From DATKFM01 sp963851215 (GTDB lineage: Bacteria; Pseudomonadota; Alphaproteobacteria; Dongiales; Dongiaceae): a stretch of DNA of 64,000 nt. Below the pieces are notes generated by a model, which saw only the letters and a program-made list of their open reading frames with translations, had not been told where the DNA came from and did no database searches. This document shows positions 51,150 through 60,751 of this stretch, piece by piece. Both the position numbers and the translations under genes were made by a program. Positions within the stretch are counted from its first letter, which is position 1; every line of letters starts with the position of its first letter. The DNA lies in the NCBI GenBank assembly GCA_963851215.1, contig CAWKOG010000005.1:176480-240479 (forward strand), written 5' to 3'.

Positions 51150-51851
51150 TCAGCCGAGTATTCTTCGATACTCGCCTTCCGCAATCCCATATGCGCCATT
51201 GGACACTTCCTTCAGCCCATCGCGGTCTATGATGAAGATTCCGCCGCGCTTGGCATCTATCAATCCGCGCTTTTCAAGAAGGCGGAGGGCAACGGTGACA
51301 CCCGCCCGACGTACGCCAAGCATCGTCGCAATGAATTCGTGAGTAAGGTCCAGCTCATCGCTGTCCTGCCGGTCGTGAGCCATGAGCAGCCACCGCGCCA
51401 GCCGCTCTTCGATCTTGCTGCGGGCATTGGTCAGCGCCGTTTGCCCAGTTTGAATCATGAATGTGTGGCACCATTGCAGAAGTATCTTATGCAATGTCGT
51501 GCTCTTGCCGATGGCCGCCAGCAGATTGGCGACGCCGATGCGTTGTCCCGCGCCCGCGCCTTGCATGAATGTGTCGTGCGGCGAGCGATCGGAACCCATG
51601 ATCACCGCGACCCCGGTGACACCCTCACGCCCGATGAGGCCGACTTCGACGCTGCGCTCGGACGAACCATCCGCCACGACCGAGGCAAAGCCGCGTTCGA
51701 CGAAATAGGCGAATTCGATCGGTTTGCCGCGCCGTTCAAGATATCTGAGGACGGGCAAGTCGACCGGTTGCAGGTGAGGCGTCACCAGTTGGGCGTCAGC
51801 CGCGGACAAACGCGACAGAATTTTGTTCTTGATGCCAACCTCATCGGCCAT
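51150..51851 (-). CDS. Crp/Fnr family transcriptional regulator
   Basis: A 233-residue regulator with an N-terminal cyclic-nucleotide-binding-like domain (PVLRYLERRGKPIEFAYFVERG, VEVGLIGREGVTGVAVIMG) and a C-terminal winged helix (TNARSKIEERLARWLLMAHD, LDLTHEFIATMLGVRRAGVT). No N-terminal Cys cluster is present, so it is not an oxygen-sensing FNR. GGAGG lies upstream of the ATG. The effector is unknown. Confidence 0.9.
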   Translation of the reverse strand: MADEVGIKNKILSRLSAADAQLVTPHLQPVDLPVLRYLERRGKPIEFAYFVERGFASVVADGSSERSVEVGLIGREGVTGVAVIMGSDRSPHDTFMQGAGAGQRIGVANLLAAIGKSTTLHKILLQWCHTFMIQTGQTALTNARSKIEERLARWLLMAHDRQDSDELDLTHEFIATMLGVRRAGVTVALRLLEKRGLIDAKRGGIFIIDRDGLKEVSNGAYGIAEGEYRRILG

Positions 51852-52427
51852 GGCGCACCTCCATGAAAGAAGTGGCCAACGGCGGATTTTCGCCGGTAGG
51901 CGGTTTCGCCGATTTCATTGCTGGTACTCCCGAGAGTCAGAGCAGATCGGCGCACGCGGACGGCGCCGTCTTCGCCCCAGAAGGGAGTGTTCCAACACTA
52001 ACTGCGTGTTTATAGGCCTTGAGACGGCCACAACCGCCTTTGGCGGCGCGCTCGTGTCTTATGCCGAGCATCCGACTGGTTTGTCATAAGCACACGATTT
52101 GCTTCTGATGTCACGTCGGATAGGAAAGTGCCCTTGCGTACCAATTCCGTACACAAAATGCCTCATAGAATGGTCCCGCCTTTAGCGTCCATGCGCCGCG
52201 CCGGCTGCCCCAGGCAACACCATGGTAAATAAGCCGAATTTCCAGCTTTGAGTCGCGCACCTTGCTTATTTGCCGCCCTATCCCTATATACACGCCATCA
52301 AACTCCCACGGGCCAGTTCGCTCCGCCCACGCCTTTCCAAGCGCCGGACCAAGTGACCTTCCCTGTAAGTTCGATCCGACGCGCGATCGTCGCGCGGCGG
52401 CACTGCTTGGTTTGGAGAAAACAACCT
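51852..52427. other. intergenic region between Crp/Fnr gene and cspA
   Basis: About 575 bases. The right part should hold the cspA promoter and its long untranslated leader. A 60-codon minus-strand frame is listed separately. A 50-codon plus-strand frame near 51864 is not called, because its apparent ribosome site is only the complement of the Crp/Fnr gene's. Confidence 0.4.
52111..52293 (-). CDS. possible small protein, unknown
   Basis: A 60-codon frame with GTG start and GGGAG 9 bases upstream. The residues are rich in aromatics (YHGVAWGSRRGAWTLKAGPF, YEAFCVRNWY). I do not recognise it, and no neighbour suggests a role. It is divergent from cspA. The ribosome site is the main support. Confidence 0.3.
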   Translation of the reverse strand: MYIGIGRQISKVRDSKLEIRLIYHGVAWGSRRGAWTLKAGPFYEAFCVRNWYARALSYPT

Positions 52428-52634
52428 ATGCAAAACGGTACGGTAAAGTGGTTTAACCCCGCGAAGGGCTTCGGCTTCATCACCCCGGTCGATGGTTCGA
52501 AGGACGTCTTCGTGCACATCTCGGCGGTCGAGCGTTCCGAGCTCGGCACCCTCAGCGAAGGCCAGAAGATCAGCTTCGATCTCGAGCGCGGCCAGCAGGG
52601 CAAGGTTTCGGCGGTCAATCTGAAGGCTGCCTAA
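52428..52634 (+). CDS. cold-shock protein (CspA family)
   Basis: A 68-residue single cold-shock domain with RNP1 (KGFGFI) and RNP2 (VFVHIS) motifs: NGTVKWFNPAKGFGFI and DVFVHISAVERS. It binds single-stranded nucleic acid and melts RNA structure. GGAG lies about 10 bases upstream, the leader appears long, and a strong terminator follows, so it is a stand-alone gene. Confidence 0.95.
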   Translation: MQNGTVKWFNPAKGFGFITPVDGSKDVFVHISAVERSELGTLSEGQKISFDLERGQQGKVSAVNLKAA

Positions 52635-52656
52635 CACCCAGGGCTATAGCTAAAGA

Positions 52657-52694
52657 GGGCGGGGCGCCGGAAGGCGCTCCGCCCTTTCTATTTT
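52657..52694 (+). terminator. rho-independent terminator after cspA
   Basis: A 12-bp stem GGGCGGGGCGCC (52657-52668) with GGCGCTCCGCCC (52673-52684), one G·U pair and a 4-base loop, then TTTCTATTTT. Confidence 0.87.
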
Positions 52695-52873
52695 GGACCC
52701 CGCGCACGCCGAGCGCCGGGCCCATCCCGTCCGGCTGATTGTCGCAACTTCGGCCTGCCCGCTCGGCAGTTCAGCGGCGCTGTTGGCGCCCTCCGCCATC
52801 CTTTATCCTGTTGCCCGCCGATGGCCGCGGCGGCCGCCGGCGGATTGACCTCAAGAACATCGCGGGAGCTGTC

Positions 52874-53323
52874 ATGAGAAGCTCGAGCCACTTCACCCGA
52901 TTTGCCACTTGGACAGCAGGGGCCACCGGCCGGCCAATGACCTTCATCCTGGCGTGCCTTATCATTGTCGTGTGGGGCGTCACCGGGCCGCTCTTCGGCT
53001 ATTCCGACACCTGGCAGCTGGTGATCAACACCGGGACCACGATCATAACCTTCCTCATGGTGTTTCTGATCCAGAACACACAAAACCGCGACAGCAAGGC
53101 GACGCAGTTGAAGCTCGACGAACTGCTGCGCGCGACCAAGGGAGCGCATAATGCGCTGCTCGATCTGGAGGAACTGAACGAGGATGAACTGAATCGCATC
53201 CGCCGTCTCTACGCCGTTCTGGCGGCAAAAGCGCGAGAGGACATGAATACCGGCCTGCTCGATATCGATATCCCGGATATCGACCTCAGCGAAGATCGAA
53301 GCGGCGGCCGAAAGGGGCACTGA
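52874..53323 (+). CDS. low-affinity iron permease family protein
   Basis: A 149-residue membrane protein with two hydrophobic helices (FILACLIIVVWGVTGPLFGYSD and LVINTGTTIITFLMVFLIQN) and a cytoplasmic tail (NRDSKATQLKLDELLRATKGAHN, DLEELNEDELNRI). This is the half-size bacterial form of the Fet4-like family; iron transport itself is unproven for these. The start at 52874 has GGGAG 6 bases upstream. Confidence 0.82.
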   Translation: MRSSSHFTRFATWTAGATGRPMTFILACLIIVVWGVTGPLFGYSDTWQLVINTGTTIITFLMVFLIQNTQNRDSKATQLKLDELLRATKGAHNALLDLEELNEDELNRIRRLYAVLAAKAREDMNTGLLDIDIPDIDLSEDRSGGRKGH

Positions 53324-53376
53324 AACCGAATTGCAGCGCCACTCAGCCCTGGATGGGTAAAATGGACTCTGTGGCG

Positions 53377-54198
53377 CTATCGCGCCGCGAGACTTGGTTC
53401 CGCCCGTCGCCGGCCGCGTTCCTTCGCGCGGAATCCCAACACGCGGGAGATCTCGTCGGCATGGCGCATGACCAGGGCGCCCAGGCGGGTGGCTTCCGGC
53501 CCGAAGATGCGCTGCACCGGGCCGGGCACGCTGATGGCAGCGATGGCAATTCCCCTGGCGTCGCGGATGGGCGCGGCGATGCAGCCGGTGCCTGCCTCGA
53601 ACTCCTCGCGCTCGGTGGCATATCCCCGCTGACGCACCTGCTCCAGATCGGCACGCAATTCCGCCGCCGTGGTGATGGTCTCCGAAGTGAACCGCTGGAA
53701 CGGCGCATTCTCCAGGATCGCGTTGAGCATCGCGTCGTCCGCCTGGAAGGCCAGGATGGCCTTGGCCGATCCCGAACTGTGGGCGGGAAAGGTGCTGCCG
53801 ATGCGGCTGGACATGCGCACCGCCCGGGCACCCGGCACCTGGTCGAGATAGACGGCGCGCACATCGTCCAGCACCACCAAGTTGGTGGTTTCACCGGTCT
53901 CTGCGACGATCTTCTCTAATTGCGGCCGGGCCAGCGCGCGCAGATAGGCGGTGCGGCGCTCCACCGAGGCGGCGATGCCGGCGGTCCGGTGGCCAGGGAC
54001 ATAGAAGCCGGAATCCCGGTCCTTGATCGCGAAGCCGTCCTGGATCAACGTCGCCAGCAGCCGGTGGGTGGTGCTCACCGACAGGCTCGTGCGGTTGGCC
54101 AGCTCGGACAGGGTGGCGCCGCGGCCCTGACTGTCGGCCATGGCATCCAGCAGGGCCAGCCCGCGGCGCAGCGATTGGACGGTTTCGGATTTGCCCAT
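53377..54198 (-). CDS. IclR-family transcriptional regulator
   Basis: A 273-residue IclR regulator: winged helix at the N-terminus (SLRRGLALLDAMADSQGRGA, LSELANRTSLSVSTTHRLLA) and the effector domain (IGSTFPAHSSGSAKAILAF, REEFEAGTGCIAAPI). I start at 54198 (MGKSETVQ), with AGGTGG 3 bases upstream. It is divergent from the polysaccharide deacetylase gene and probably controls it. Confidence 0.91.
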   Translation of the reverse strand: MGKSETVQSLRRGLALLDAMADSQGRGATLSELANRTSLSVSTTHRLLATLIQDGFAIKDRDSGFYVPGHRTAGIAASVERRTAYLRALARPQLEKIVAETGETTNLVVLDDVRAVYLDQVPGARAVRMSSRIGSTFPAHSSGSAKAILAFQADDAMLNAILENAPFQRFTSETITTAAELRADLEQVRQRGYATEREEFEAGTGCIAAPIRDARGIAIAAISVPGPVQRIFGPEATRLGALVMRHADEISRVLGFRAKERGRRRAEPSLAAR

Positions 54199-54261
54199 GA
54201 TCCACCTGAAAACAACGGCTGTATCGTTTAGCCCATTTCTGACGACAACGTATGCAGTATA

Positions 54262-54298
54262 CCACTGGTCCCGCAATATAGAATCACAATCCCAGTGG
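54262..54298. promoter_or_regulatory. inverted repeat in IclR/deacetylase promoter region
   Basis: CCACTGG (54262-54268) and CCAGTGG (54292-54298) are exact reverse complements spaced 23 bases apart in the 209-base divergent region. It is a possible regulator site, but the arms are short. Confidence 0.3.
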
Positions 54299-54407
54299 CC
54301 GGGAATTGCATCACTGAATACCGTATAGCGCATCCCTCCGGATGATCGACGTTGGGGTCGTGAAATTGCTATCTTAACAGGATCATAGAAGCGGGGAGGG
54401 CAGCAGC

Positions 54408-55313
54408 ATGATCGCAAATCCGGTTCCCTGGCCAGATGGCGCCCGCTGCGCCGCGGCCTTCACCTTCGACATGGATGCCGACAGCTTCCTGCATCTGGCC
54501 CGGCCGAAGGACGCGCACCGCCGGATCGCCGCCATCTCCCAGCTCCGCTACGGACCGCAGATCGGCGTACCGCGCATCCTCGAGATGTACCGGCGCTATG
54601 GCCTGAAGCAGACCTTCTTCGTGCCGGCCTGGTGCATCGAGCAATACCCCAAGGCGGTGGAAGCAATGGTCGCCGATGGCCATGAGGTCGCCCATCACGG
54701 CTACATCCACGAGCATCCCAACGAGATGCCGCGGGAAGAGGAGCGCTACTGGCTGCGCCGGTCCATCGAGGTGATCCAGAAGCACACCGGAAAGCGGCCG
54801 CGCGGCTTCCGGGCGCCGCTCTACAACTTCTCGGAAAACACCCTGGAACTGCTGCTGGAGGAGGGCTTCGCCTACGACGCCTCGCTGATGGGCGACGATG
54901 TTCCCTATCTCATCCGCGGTAAACGCGGCGATCTGGTGGAGCTGCCGAGCCATTGGGGCCTGGACGACTGGCCACCCTATGTTCACATGGCCGACATCAA
55001 CTACGAGATGCCGATCCGCGCGCCGGCCGAGGCGGTCGCCAACTTCCGCGAGGAATTCGATGCCGCCTGGGACCATGGCGGCCTCTGGATCGCCGTCTGG
55101 CATCCCTTCGTCTCCGGCCGGCTGGCGCGGCTGCGCGCGGTGGCGCAACTGATCGAATACATGCAGAAGAAGGGCAAGGTCTGGTTCGCTCCCATGGAGG
55201 ACATCGCCGCCCATATGCGCAGCGTCGTCGCCAGCGGCCGGCACAAGCCCCATGTGGACCATCTGCCCTACTATCCCGGACCTGTCATCGTGGACAGGAA
55301 GGCGGCGGAGTAG
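54408..55313 (+). CDS. polysaccharide deacetylase family (CE4, PuuE-like) protein
   Basis: A 301-residue NodB-fold hydrolase. The first motif TFDMDADS holds the catalytic and metal Asp residues, and HHGYIHEHP holds the metal His pair. Further matches are FRAPLYNFSENTLELL and WHPFVSGR. This subgroup includes cofactor-independent allantoinases and other amidohydrolases rather than chitin deacetylases; the IclR neighbour fits a catabolic role. GGGGAGGG lies upstream of the ATG. Confidence 0.85.
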   Translation: MIANPVPWPDGARCAAAFTFDMDADSFLHLARPKDAHRRIAAISQLRYGPQIGVPRILEMYRRYGLKQTFFVPAWCIEQYPKAVEAMVADGHEVAHHGYIHEHPNEMPREEERYWLRRSIEVIQKHTGKRPRGFRAPLYNFSENTLELLLEEGFAYDASLMGDDVPYLIRGKRGDLVELPSHWGLDDWPPYVHMADINYEMPIRAPAEAVANFREEFDAAWDHGGLWIAVWHPFVSGRLARLRAVAQLIEYMQKKGKVWFAPMEDIAAHMRSVVASGRHKPHVDHLPYYPGPVIVDRKAAE

Positions 55314-55316
55314 GCG

Positions 55317-56243
55317 TCAGTCGCAGCAGGTATCGATCTCGACGGTCACGTGGGACAGGCTGTTCAGCACCCGCAGCCGCTCGCGATAGTGGGACGGGCG
55401 CTCCGGCCTGTGGGTCACCAGGGATACGATGGCGCTATAGTGGCCGGGCCCGACGCGCCAGAGATGCAGGTCCGCGACGCGGTCGCCGTCGACCTCCAGG
55501 ATCGAGCGGATCTTCTGCGCAATCCCCGGATCGGGTGTCATGTCCAGCAGCACGGCGCCGGTATCGCGGATGAGCTGATAGGACCAGCGGGCGATGACGG
55601 CGCCGCCGACGATGCCCATGATCGCATCCATCCAGATCCAGCCGAACAGCAGGCCCGCGGTGAGACCGGCGATCGCCAGCACCGACGTCAGCGCATCGGC
55701 CAGCACATGGAAGTAGGCCGAGCGGATATTGTGGTCGGCGTGATCGCGATGCGTCGTGCCGTCTTCGTGGGTATGGACGTGCCCATGGTCGTGGCGCAGC
55801 AGCCAGGCGCTCAGCAGATTCACCGCGAGACCCACCACGGCGACCAGCAGCGACTCGCCAAAGGAGATCGGCACGGGATTGGCCAGACGCTGCACGCATT
55901 CCACGACCAGCCACAGCGCCACCAGCGACAGGATGATGGCGCTGGCAAAGCCGGCGAGGTCGCCCACCTTGCCGGTGCCGAAGGTGAATCGCGAGTCCGA
56001 CGCCCGCCGGCGCGCATAGACATAGGCAGCGGCCGAGATCGTCAGCGCGCCCGCGTGGGTGGCCATGTGCCAGCCGTCGGCCATCAACGCCATTGAGCCA
56101 AAGGCAAAGCCCGCCGCGATCTCGATGACCGTCATCACGGCGGTCAGCGCGATCACCAGCTTCAGCTTGCGCTCATGCTCGCCATGGGCCTGGCCGAGAT
56201 AGACATGCTCATGACGCCATTTGTCGAGGGAGTCCGTGTGCAT
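55317..56243 (-). CDS. dmeF: cation diffusion facilitator, DmeF-like
   Basis: A 308-residue divalent metal exporter with six membrane helices. Signature features: ADGWHMATHAGALTISAAAY, a His-rich loop between helices 4 and 5 (HDHGHVHTHEDGTTHRDHADH), and FHVLADALTSVLAIAGL. DmeF proteins export cobalt and nickel. The frame is intact. No RcnR/DmeR repressor lies next to it. It is convergent with the deacetylase, only 3 bases apart. Confidence 0.88.
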   Translation of the reverse strand: MHTDSLDKWRHEHVYLGQAHGEHERKLKLVIALTAVMTVIEIAAGFAFGSMALMADGWHMATHAGALTISAAAYVYARRRASDSRFTFGTGKVGDLAGFASAIILSLVALWLVVECVQRLANPVPISFGESLLVAVVGLAVNLLSAWLLRHDHGHVHTHEDGTTHRDHADHNIRSAYFHVLADALTSVLAIAGLTAGLLFGWIWMDAIMGIVGGAVIARWSYQLIRDTGAVLLDMTPDPGIAQKIRSILEVDGDRVADLHLWRVGPGHYSAIVSLVTHRPERPSHYRERLRVLNSLSHVTVEIDTCCD

Positions 56244-56314
56244 CGCCGGTCCTGATTGTCCCCAGCAATATATACGATCCGCCGGCCGGAATGAAACCGC
56301 CCGCCTTTCGCGAC

Positions 56315-57577
56315 TCAGTTCTGCGGCCGCCGCAGATTGCGCACCATCCGGGATGCGGCGTTGTCCGGCGGGGCTTTTGGCGGCTGCGGTGGTTCCGGCG
56401 GCAACTCGGACACACTCTCCGTAGGAGGCGCGGCAACGGCAGCCGCTGCCGCAGGGCGCAGCGGCTGCACGCTGGCGGACTTGGCTGCGGCATGCGCCGA
56501 CTTGTCCGGCTGTGCCTTCGGCACATCTTTCAGATAGCCCGGCTGATTTGGTGATACTGCGGGATCGAGCACCTCCAGCGTCAGCTCGTAGACCGGCCGC
56601 CGCGAGTAGCGGCCGCGGTCGAGATGGCGCACGCGCACGGATTCGGACTTGCTGGTCCCTGTGGTTTGACCGTGCTCGATGATGGGTCCGTTCATGAGCA
56701 AGTATGCTGCCGTACCGATGACTCGTTCGCCGACGATCACCGGATGTACGGCGGCCGGCAGGAACTCGATCTCGCGGTCGAGGAACGGCACCAGGCCCGT
56801 CGTTACCAGGCCGATGCCGGGCCGGCCATCCTCGGTCGTGGCGCGGATCAGCCGCAGTTGCAGCCACCGATCCACCGGCGGCTTACCTTTGAGATACAGT
56901 TCGGCGCCGCTTTGAAAGTTCTCGGGCTTGCTGAGGACGTCGCCGGCCCCCCAATACACCGCCAGCGCCGGCACAACATCGCACAGCGCGGCTGTCAGAA
57001 TCGTCAGATCGCCGGCGCGCTGCACGGCGTCCTTGAAGTCCTTCGCCGAAGCGAGGATGCCGACATTGATATGAGCCTGATGCTGCGAAACAGTCTTGGC
57101 AACGTCGGGCCACACGACCTCGGCGGCCGACACTGCATTCGCAAAGTTACTTGCCGGTATCGGCGCGTCGATCGACATCATAACGATCGGTGTATTGCGC
57201 ATGACGAACATTTGGGTGCTGCCGCTTGCGCTGGCGGCCTGATTGCCGTCGATGCTGGCGTACTCTCCCTTGAAGTCCGGAAAGCGTCGCCGAATCGCGG
57301 CCGTTAGCATCTGCGCAGAAATCTGCGTCGGACGCGCCAACAAGACATAGGCAACGAAGATGCGCTCATGCTCCTGCACTGGTTCTGCAGGTTCCGTCGC
57401 GGCCTGCTCGGCCGCGCGATCGCGTGGCTGCTTCGGCGGCAGCGGTGTGTCGCCGAACGCATCGGGCGGCAACTTTCCCGCGGCATCCAACTTCACCAAT
57501 CTTGTCTCGAAGATCGGAATCCCCTGGCGCTGCCCCTCGTTTGCATATCGCACGCAGGCAGCTTCGCCATCGTTCAT
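56315..57577 (-). CDS. DUF4261-like protein with long Pro/Ala-rich tail
   Basis: A 420-residue cytoplasmic protein. The central ~250 residues resemble the DUF4261 pattern: VAYVLLARPTQISAQML, QMFVMRNTPIVMMSIDAPIP, NVGILASAKDFKDAVQRAGD and PVDRWLQLRLI. The C-terminal ~90 residues are low-complexity (Ala/Pro/Lys). The start at 57577 has AAGGAG 11 bases upstream. It follows a paralogue by 19 bases. DUF4261 has no known function. Confidence 0.6.
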   Translation of the reverse strand: MNDGEAACVRYANEGQRQGIPIFETRLVKLDAAGKLPPDAFGDTPLPPKQPRDRAAEQAATEPAEPVQEHERIFVAYVLLARPTQISAQMLTAAIRRRFPDFKGEYASIDGNQAASASGSTQMFVMRNTPIVMMSIDAPIPASNFANAVSAAEVVWPDVAKTVSQHQAHINVGILASAKDFKDAVQRAGDLTILTAALCDVVPALAVYWGAGDVLSKPENFQSGAELYLKGKPPVDRWLQLRLIRATTEDGRPGIGLVTTGLVPFLDREIEFLPAAVHPVIVGERVIGTAAYLLMNGPIIEHGQTTGTSKSESVRVRHLDRGRYSRRPVYELTLEVLDPAVSPNQPGYLKDVPKAQPDKSAHAAAKSASVQPLRPAAAAAVAAPPTESVSELPPEPPQPPKAPPDNAASRMVRNLRRPQN

Positions 57578-57596
57578 TTTGACGCTGTCTCCTTCG

Positions 57597-58301
57597 TCAA
57601 AGCCGGCGCCGCGCTGAAGGGTAAAGCGACAGCAGTTGGTGAGTAGCCTCGAGCAGCTTCTCCCTTTCGCGTGCCACTGGCCGGATTTCAATCTCGCGGC
57701 CGACGAAGTTGCGCAATCCGTTGGTCATGGCCGTCAAGCGGCGCTGTCCCTTGTCGGCGGCCGCGTCCGTAACAATCGTCTGGATCCAGGCTTCGACCGG
57801 CGGTTCGCCTGATAGCATCTTCGCCGCCAATTCACGCAGTCGGCGGACCGGCGTCAGCGCATTGCCGCTCGGGCAGAACATGCCCACAGCCGGTACCAAA
57901 TTGCAGATGCAGGCGGAAATCAGTGTCAGGCAGATGGCATTGCGGATGGGATTGTCTCTGCCGTCCTGCCGCTGCAGGGCAATCACCGCGACGTGGGCGC
58001 GGCAGCGCTGGAGTTCCGCTCGCGCCTCCGGCCAATGGGGGTTCGTGGCATAGGCGAAGGTCAGCATGTCCGGCGGAATTGGAGTCGGCATCATCATGAC
58101 ATCGATGCCGGCCTCGCCATTGGTGCCGAGGATGATCCGGATCGGCGCGCCCGGCACCTGCGGCTCGACTGCCTCGATCGGCAGCTTCTCCTGATAGCCG
58201 GGAAACAGTTTTCTGTACTGATCGGCAATCGCCTTGCCGGTCACCGGCAAATGACTTGAAATCGCGATCTGCGTGATGAGTTGAATGCCGTCCTGCGCCA
58301 T
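57597..58301 (-). CDS. DUF4261-like protein, paralogue of the next gene
   Basis: A 234-residue protein aligned in outline with the adjacent one: PGAPIRIILGTNGEAGIDVMMM / PTPIP, then RAHVAVIALQRQDGRDNPIR, PPVEAWIQTIV and LRNFVGREIEIRPV correspond to segments of the longer gene. Likely the product of a tandem duplication followed by divergence. No membrane segment, signal or catalytic motif is obvious. It is divergent from the desaturase-like gene. Confidence 0.58.
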   Translation of the reverse strand: MAQDGIQLITQIAISSHLPVTGKAIADQYRKLFPGYQEKLPIEAVEPQVPGAPIRIILGTNGEAGIDVMMMPTPIPPDMLTFAYATNPHWPEARAELQRCRAHVAVIALQRQDGRDNPIRNAICLTLISACICNLVPAVGMFCPSGNALTPVRRLRELAAKMLSGEPPVEAWIQTIVTDAAADKGQRRLTAMTNGLRNFVGREIEIRPVAREREKLLEATHQLLSLYPSARRRL

Positions 58302-58456
58302 GGTCCGTTTTCCGACTATCTGTTTGACGGCATAGATTAAATCAAGGCCCTTTACGTTCCGTTAAGCGCGATTTTCGTTGAGAAATCATGGGCGAATGCC
58401 GGGTCGATAGCCTATTCTGCCGGCGACGAAAATCGGGGGAACAACGAGAAAGTCCA

Positions 58457-60148
58457 ATGAGTGCGACCTACGACGCCATCGTCATCGGCGGCGGCCATAA
58501 CGGGCTGACCGCCGCGGCCTATCTGGGCAAGGCCGGTCAGAAGGTTCTGGTGCTGGAGCGGCGCGCCGTGCTGGGCGGCGCCGCGGTGACCGAGGAGTTC
58601 CATCCCGGCTACCGCAACTCCGTCGCCTCCTACACCGTGAGCCTGTTGCGGCCGGAGGTGATCGAGGAACTGGAGCTGAAGCGCCACGGCTATCAGCCGA
58701 TTCGCATGAAGGCCCATCTCAGCATTCTCCAGGACGGGCGCGCGCTGCTGATGACCGGCGACGACGCGCACGACCGCGCCGCCGTCGGCCGGTTCTCCAA
58801 CCGGGACTACGATAATCTCCATCGCTTCCACGCGGCCGTCGATCGCGTCGGCCAGGTGATCCGCGCCCAATGGCTGAAGCCGCCGCCCGATCTCGGCGGC
58901 GGAATCATGGATCTGCTGACGCTGCTGCCCGCCGGGCGCGAATTCCGCGGCCTGTCGCTCGACGACCGTCACCTGCTGATGCAGCTGCTGACATCGCCGG
59001 CGAACGAGATCGCCGAGCGCTGGTTCGAGAGCGAGCCGATCCGCAACATCACCGCCGGCCATTGCGTCTCCGGCAATTTCGCCAGCCTGGATGCGCCGGG
59101 CTCGGCGATCCCCTATTTCCATCACGCGCTCGGCGAGTTCGAGGGCGAGCGCGGCGCCTGGGGCCATTCCCGCGGCGGCATGGGCGCGATCACCCAGGCG
59201 ATGGCCTCATCCGGCCGCGCCCACGGCGTCGAGTATCGCACCGGCGCGGCGGTGGAGCGCATCATCCTGGAGGGCGGCCGCGCCGTCGGCGTGCGGCTGG
59301 AAGGCGGCGAGGAATTCCGCGCCAAGCGCGTGCTCGCCAACACCGATCCGAAGCGCACCTTCCTGAAATTCGTCGGCCGCGAGAATCTGCCGGAGGGATT
59401 CGCCGACGGCATCGAGCGGCTGCGCATGGGCCACGCGACACTGCGGATGAACCTGGCGCTGTCGGGCGCGCCGGAATTCGCCGCGCTGTCGGGAGCGGAA
59501 GCCGATATCGCCCGCGGCGCCTCCATCACCATCTTCCCGGAGCGCGCCACCATCGAGGCCAACTATCGCGCCGCGCTGGCGGGCCAGATCATCGACGAGC
59601 CCTATCTGGATATCCGCATCCCCTCGGCCATCGACGATACGCTGGCGCCGCCGGGGCATCATGTGATGAGCCTGATCGGCAAGTACTATCCCTACCGCCT
59701 GGCCGACGGGCAGAGCTGGGATGGATCGGCCCGTCCGTCGCCGAGCGCATCCTGACCAAGCTGGAAAAGCACATGCCGAACCTGCGGCGCCTCATCGTCG
59801 GCCGGCAATTCCTGACGCCGCTGGATCTGGAGCGCGTGTTCGGCCTCACCGAGGGCGACATCTTCCACGGCCGCCACGATCTCGATCAGATCTTCGGCCT
59901 GCGGCCCCATCCGAAATCGGCCCAGTTCGCGACGCCGATCCCCGGCCTCTATCTCTGCGGCTCCGGCGCCCACCCCGGCGGCGCCGTCTCCGGCGCCCCG
60001 GCGGCATGCGGCGATGCGGGTGATCAAGGATGCGAAGCGGGTGAATCTTGCTCTCGAATTCGAACGCCAGACCTTTATCGAGAGAACAATCCCCAATAGT
60101 CCCCTCTCCCCGCGGTCGCAGTGGCGAGGCTACAGTGCCATCCTTTGA
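58457..60148 (+). CDS. phytoene-desaturase-like FAD-dependent oxidoreductase (two frameshifts)
   Basis: A ~560-residue flavoprotein of the CrtI/PYROXD2 group. FAD-binding motif IVIGGGHNGLTAAAYLGKAG, then RRAVLGGAAVTEEFHPGYR, and the C-terminal PIPGLYLCGSGAHPGGAVSGAPG. A one-base deletion near 59722 (expected WD-x-IGPSVAERI) and a +1 insertion near 60003 (GAPGHAAMRVIKDAKRV) break the frame. No carotenoid genes are adjacent, so its substrate is open. It ends 4 bases from the convergent Lrp gene. Confidence 0.83.
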
Positions 60149-60151
60149 GCC

Positions 60152-60632
60152 TCAGTCACCGCAACCCGGCTGCGCGAAGGGCTTCAGCACGGACATCGCC
60201 AGGCTGGAGCGCGTGTCCTTCACGCCGGGCATGCGCAGCAGGGCCTTCAGCGCGAACTCGCTGTACTCCTCCAGGTCCGCCACCATGACGTGGAGCAGAT
60301 AGTCGAACTCGCCGCTCATGATGTAGCAGGCGACGACTTCCGGCCGCGCCGCCAGCGCGCGCTGGAAGGCGGCGACGCGTTCTTCCGAATGATCCTGCAG
60401 CGTCACCTGGACGAAGGCCTGCAGGCCGCGGCCGATGGCGGCGGGGCTGATCTGGGTGGTGTAGCCGACAATGATGCCGGCCTCTTCCATCTGCTTCACC
60501 CGCCGCTGGCAGGGGGTGGGGGAAAGGCCGACCTTGTCCGCCAGGTCGACCATGGGGATGCGGCCGTCCTTGCGCAGTTCCTCCAGGATCCGGCGGTCGA
60601 TGGCGTCGATTTCTGGCTGGTAGAGGTTTCAT
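60152..60632 (-). CDS. Lrp/AsnC-family regulator (frameshifted at the start)
   Basis: An approximately 159-residue Lrp regulator. The winged helix (IDRRILEELRKDGRIPMVD, LADKVGLSPTPCQRRVKQME) is followed by the RAM effector domain (VQVTLQDHSEERVAAFQRAL, GEFDYLLHVMV). The ATG at 60632 joins this frame only after removing one base near 60624. It is divergent from phhA across a 120-base AT-rich promoter region, and probably controls the phenylalanine catabolic genes. Confidence 0.87.
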
Positions 60633-60751
60633 CTATCAGTTAACGAAATAGTAGTGAATAACCTCTCATATTAAGCATCAGCAAGGCATTTTTGCAATAT
60701 TTCCCTAGCTTCCTTTGGCGTATTTTATAGGTATGCGGAGGAGACTTCCAA

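Noticed and set aside
51864..52016. A 50-codon plus-strand frame beside the Crp/Fnr gene
   Set aside because: The purine-rich signal belongs to the minus-strand gene; on the plus strand there is no ribosome site and no family.
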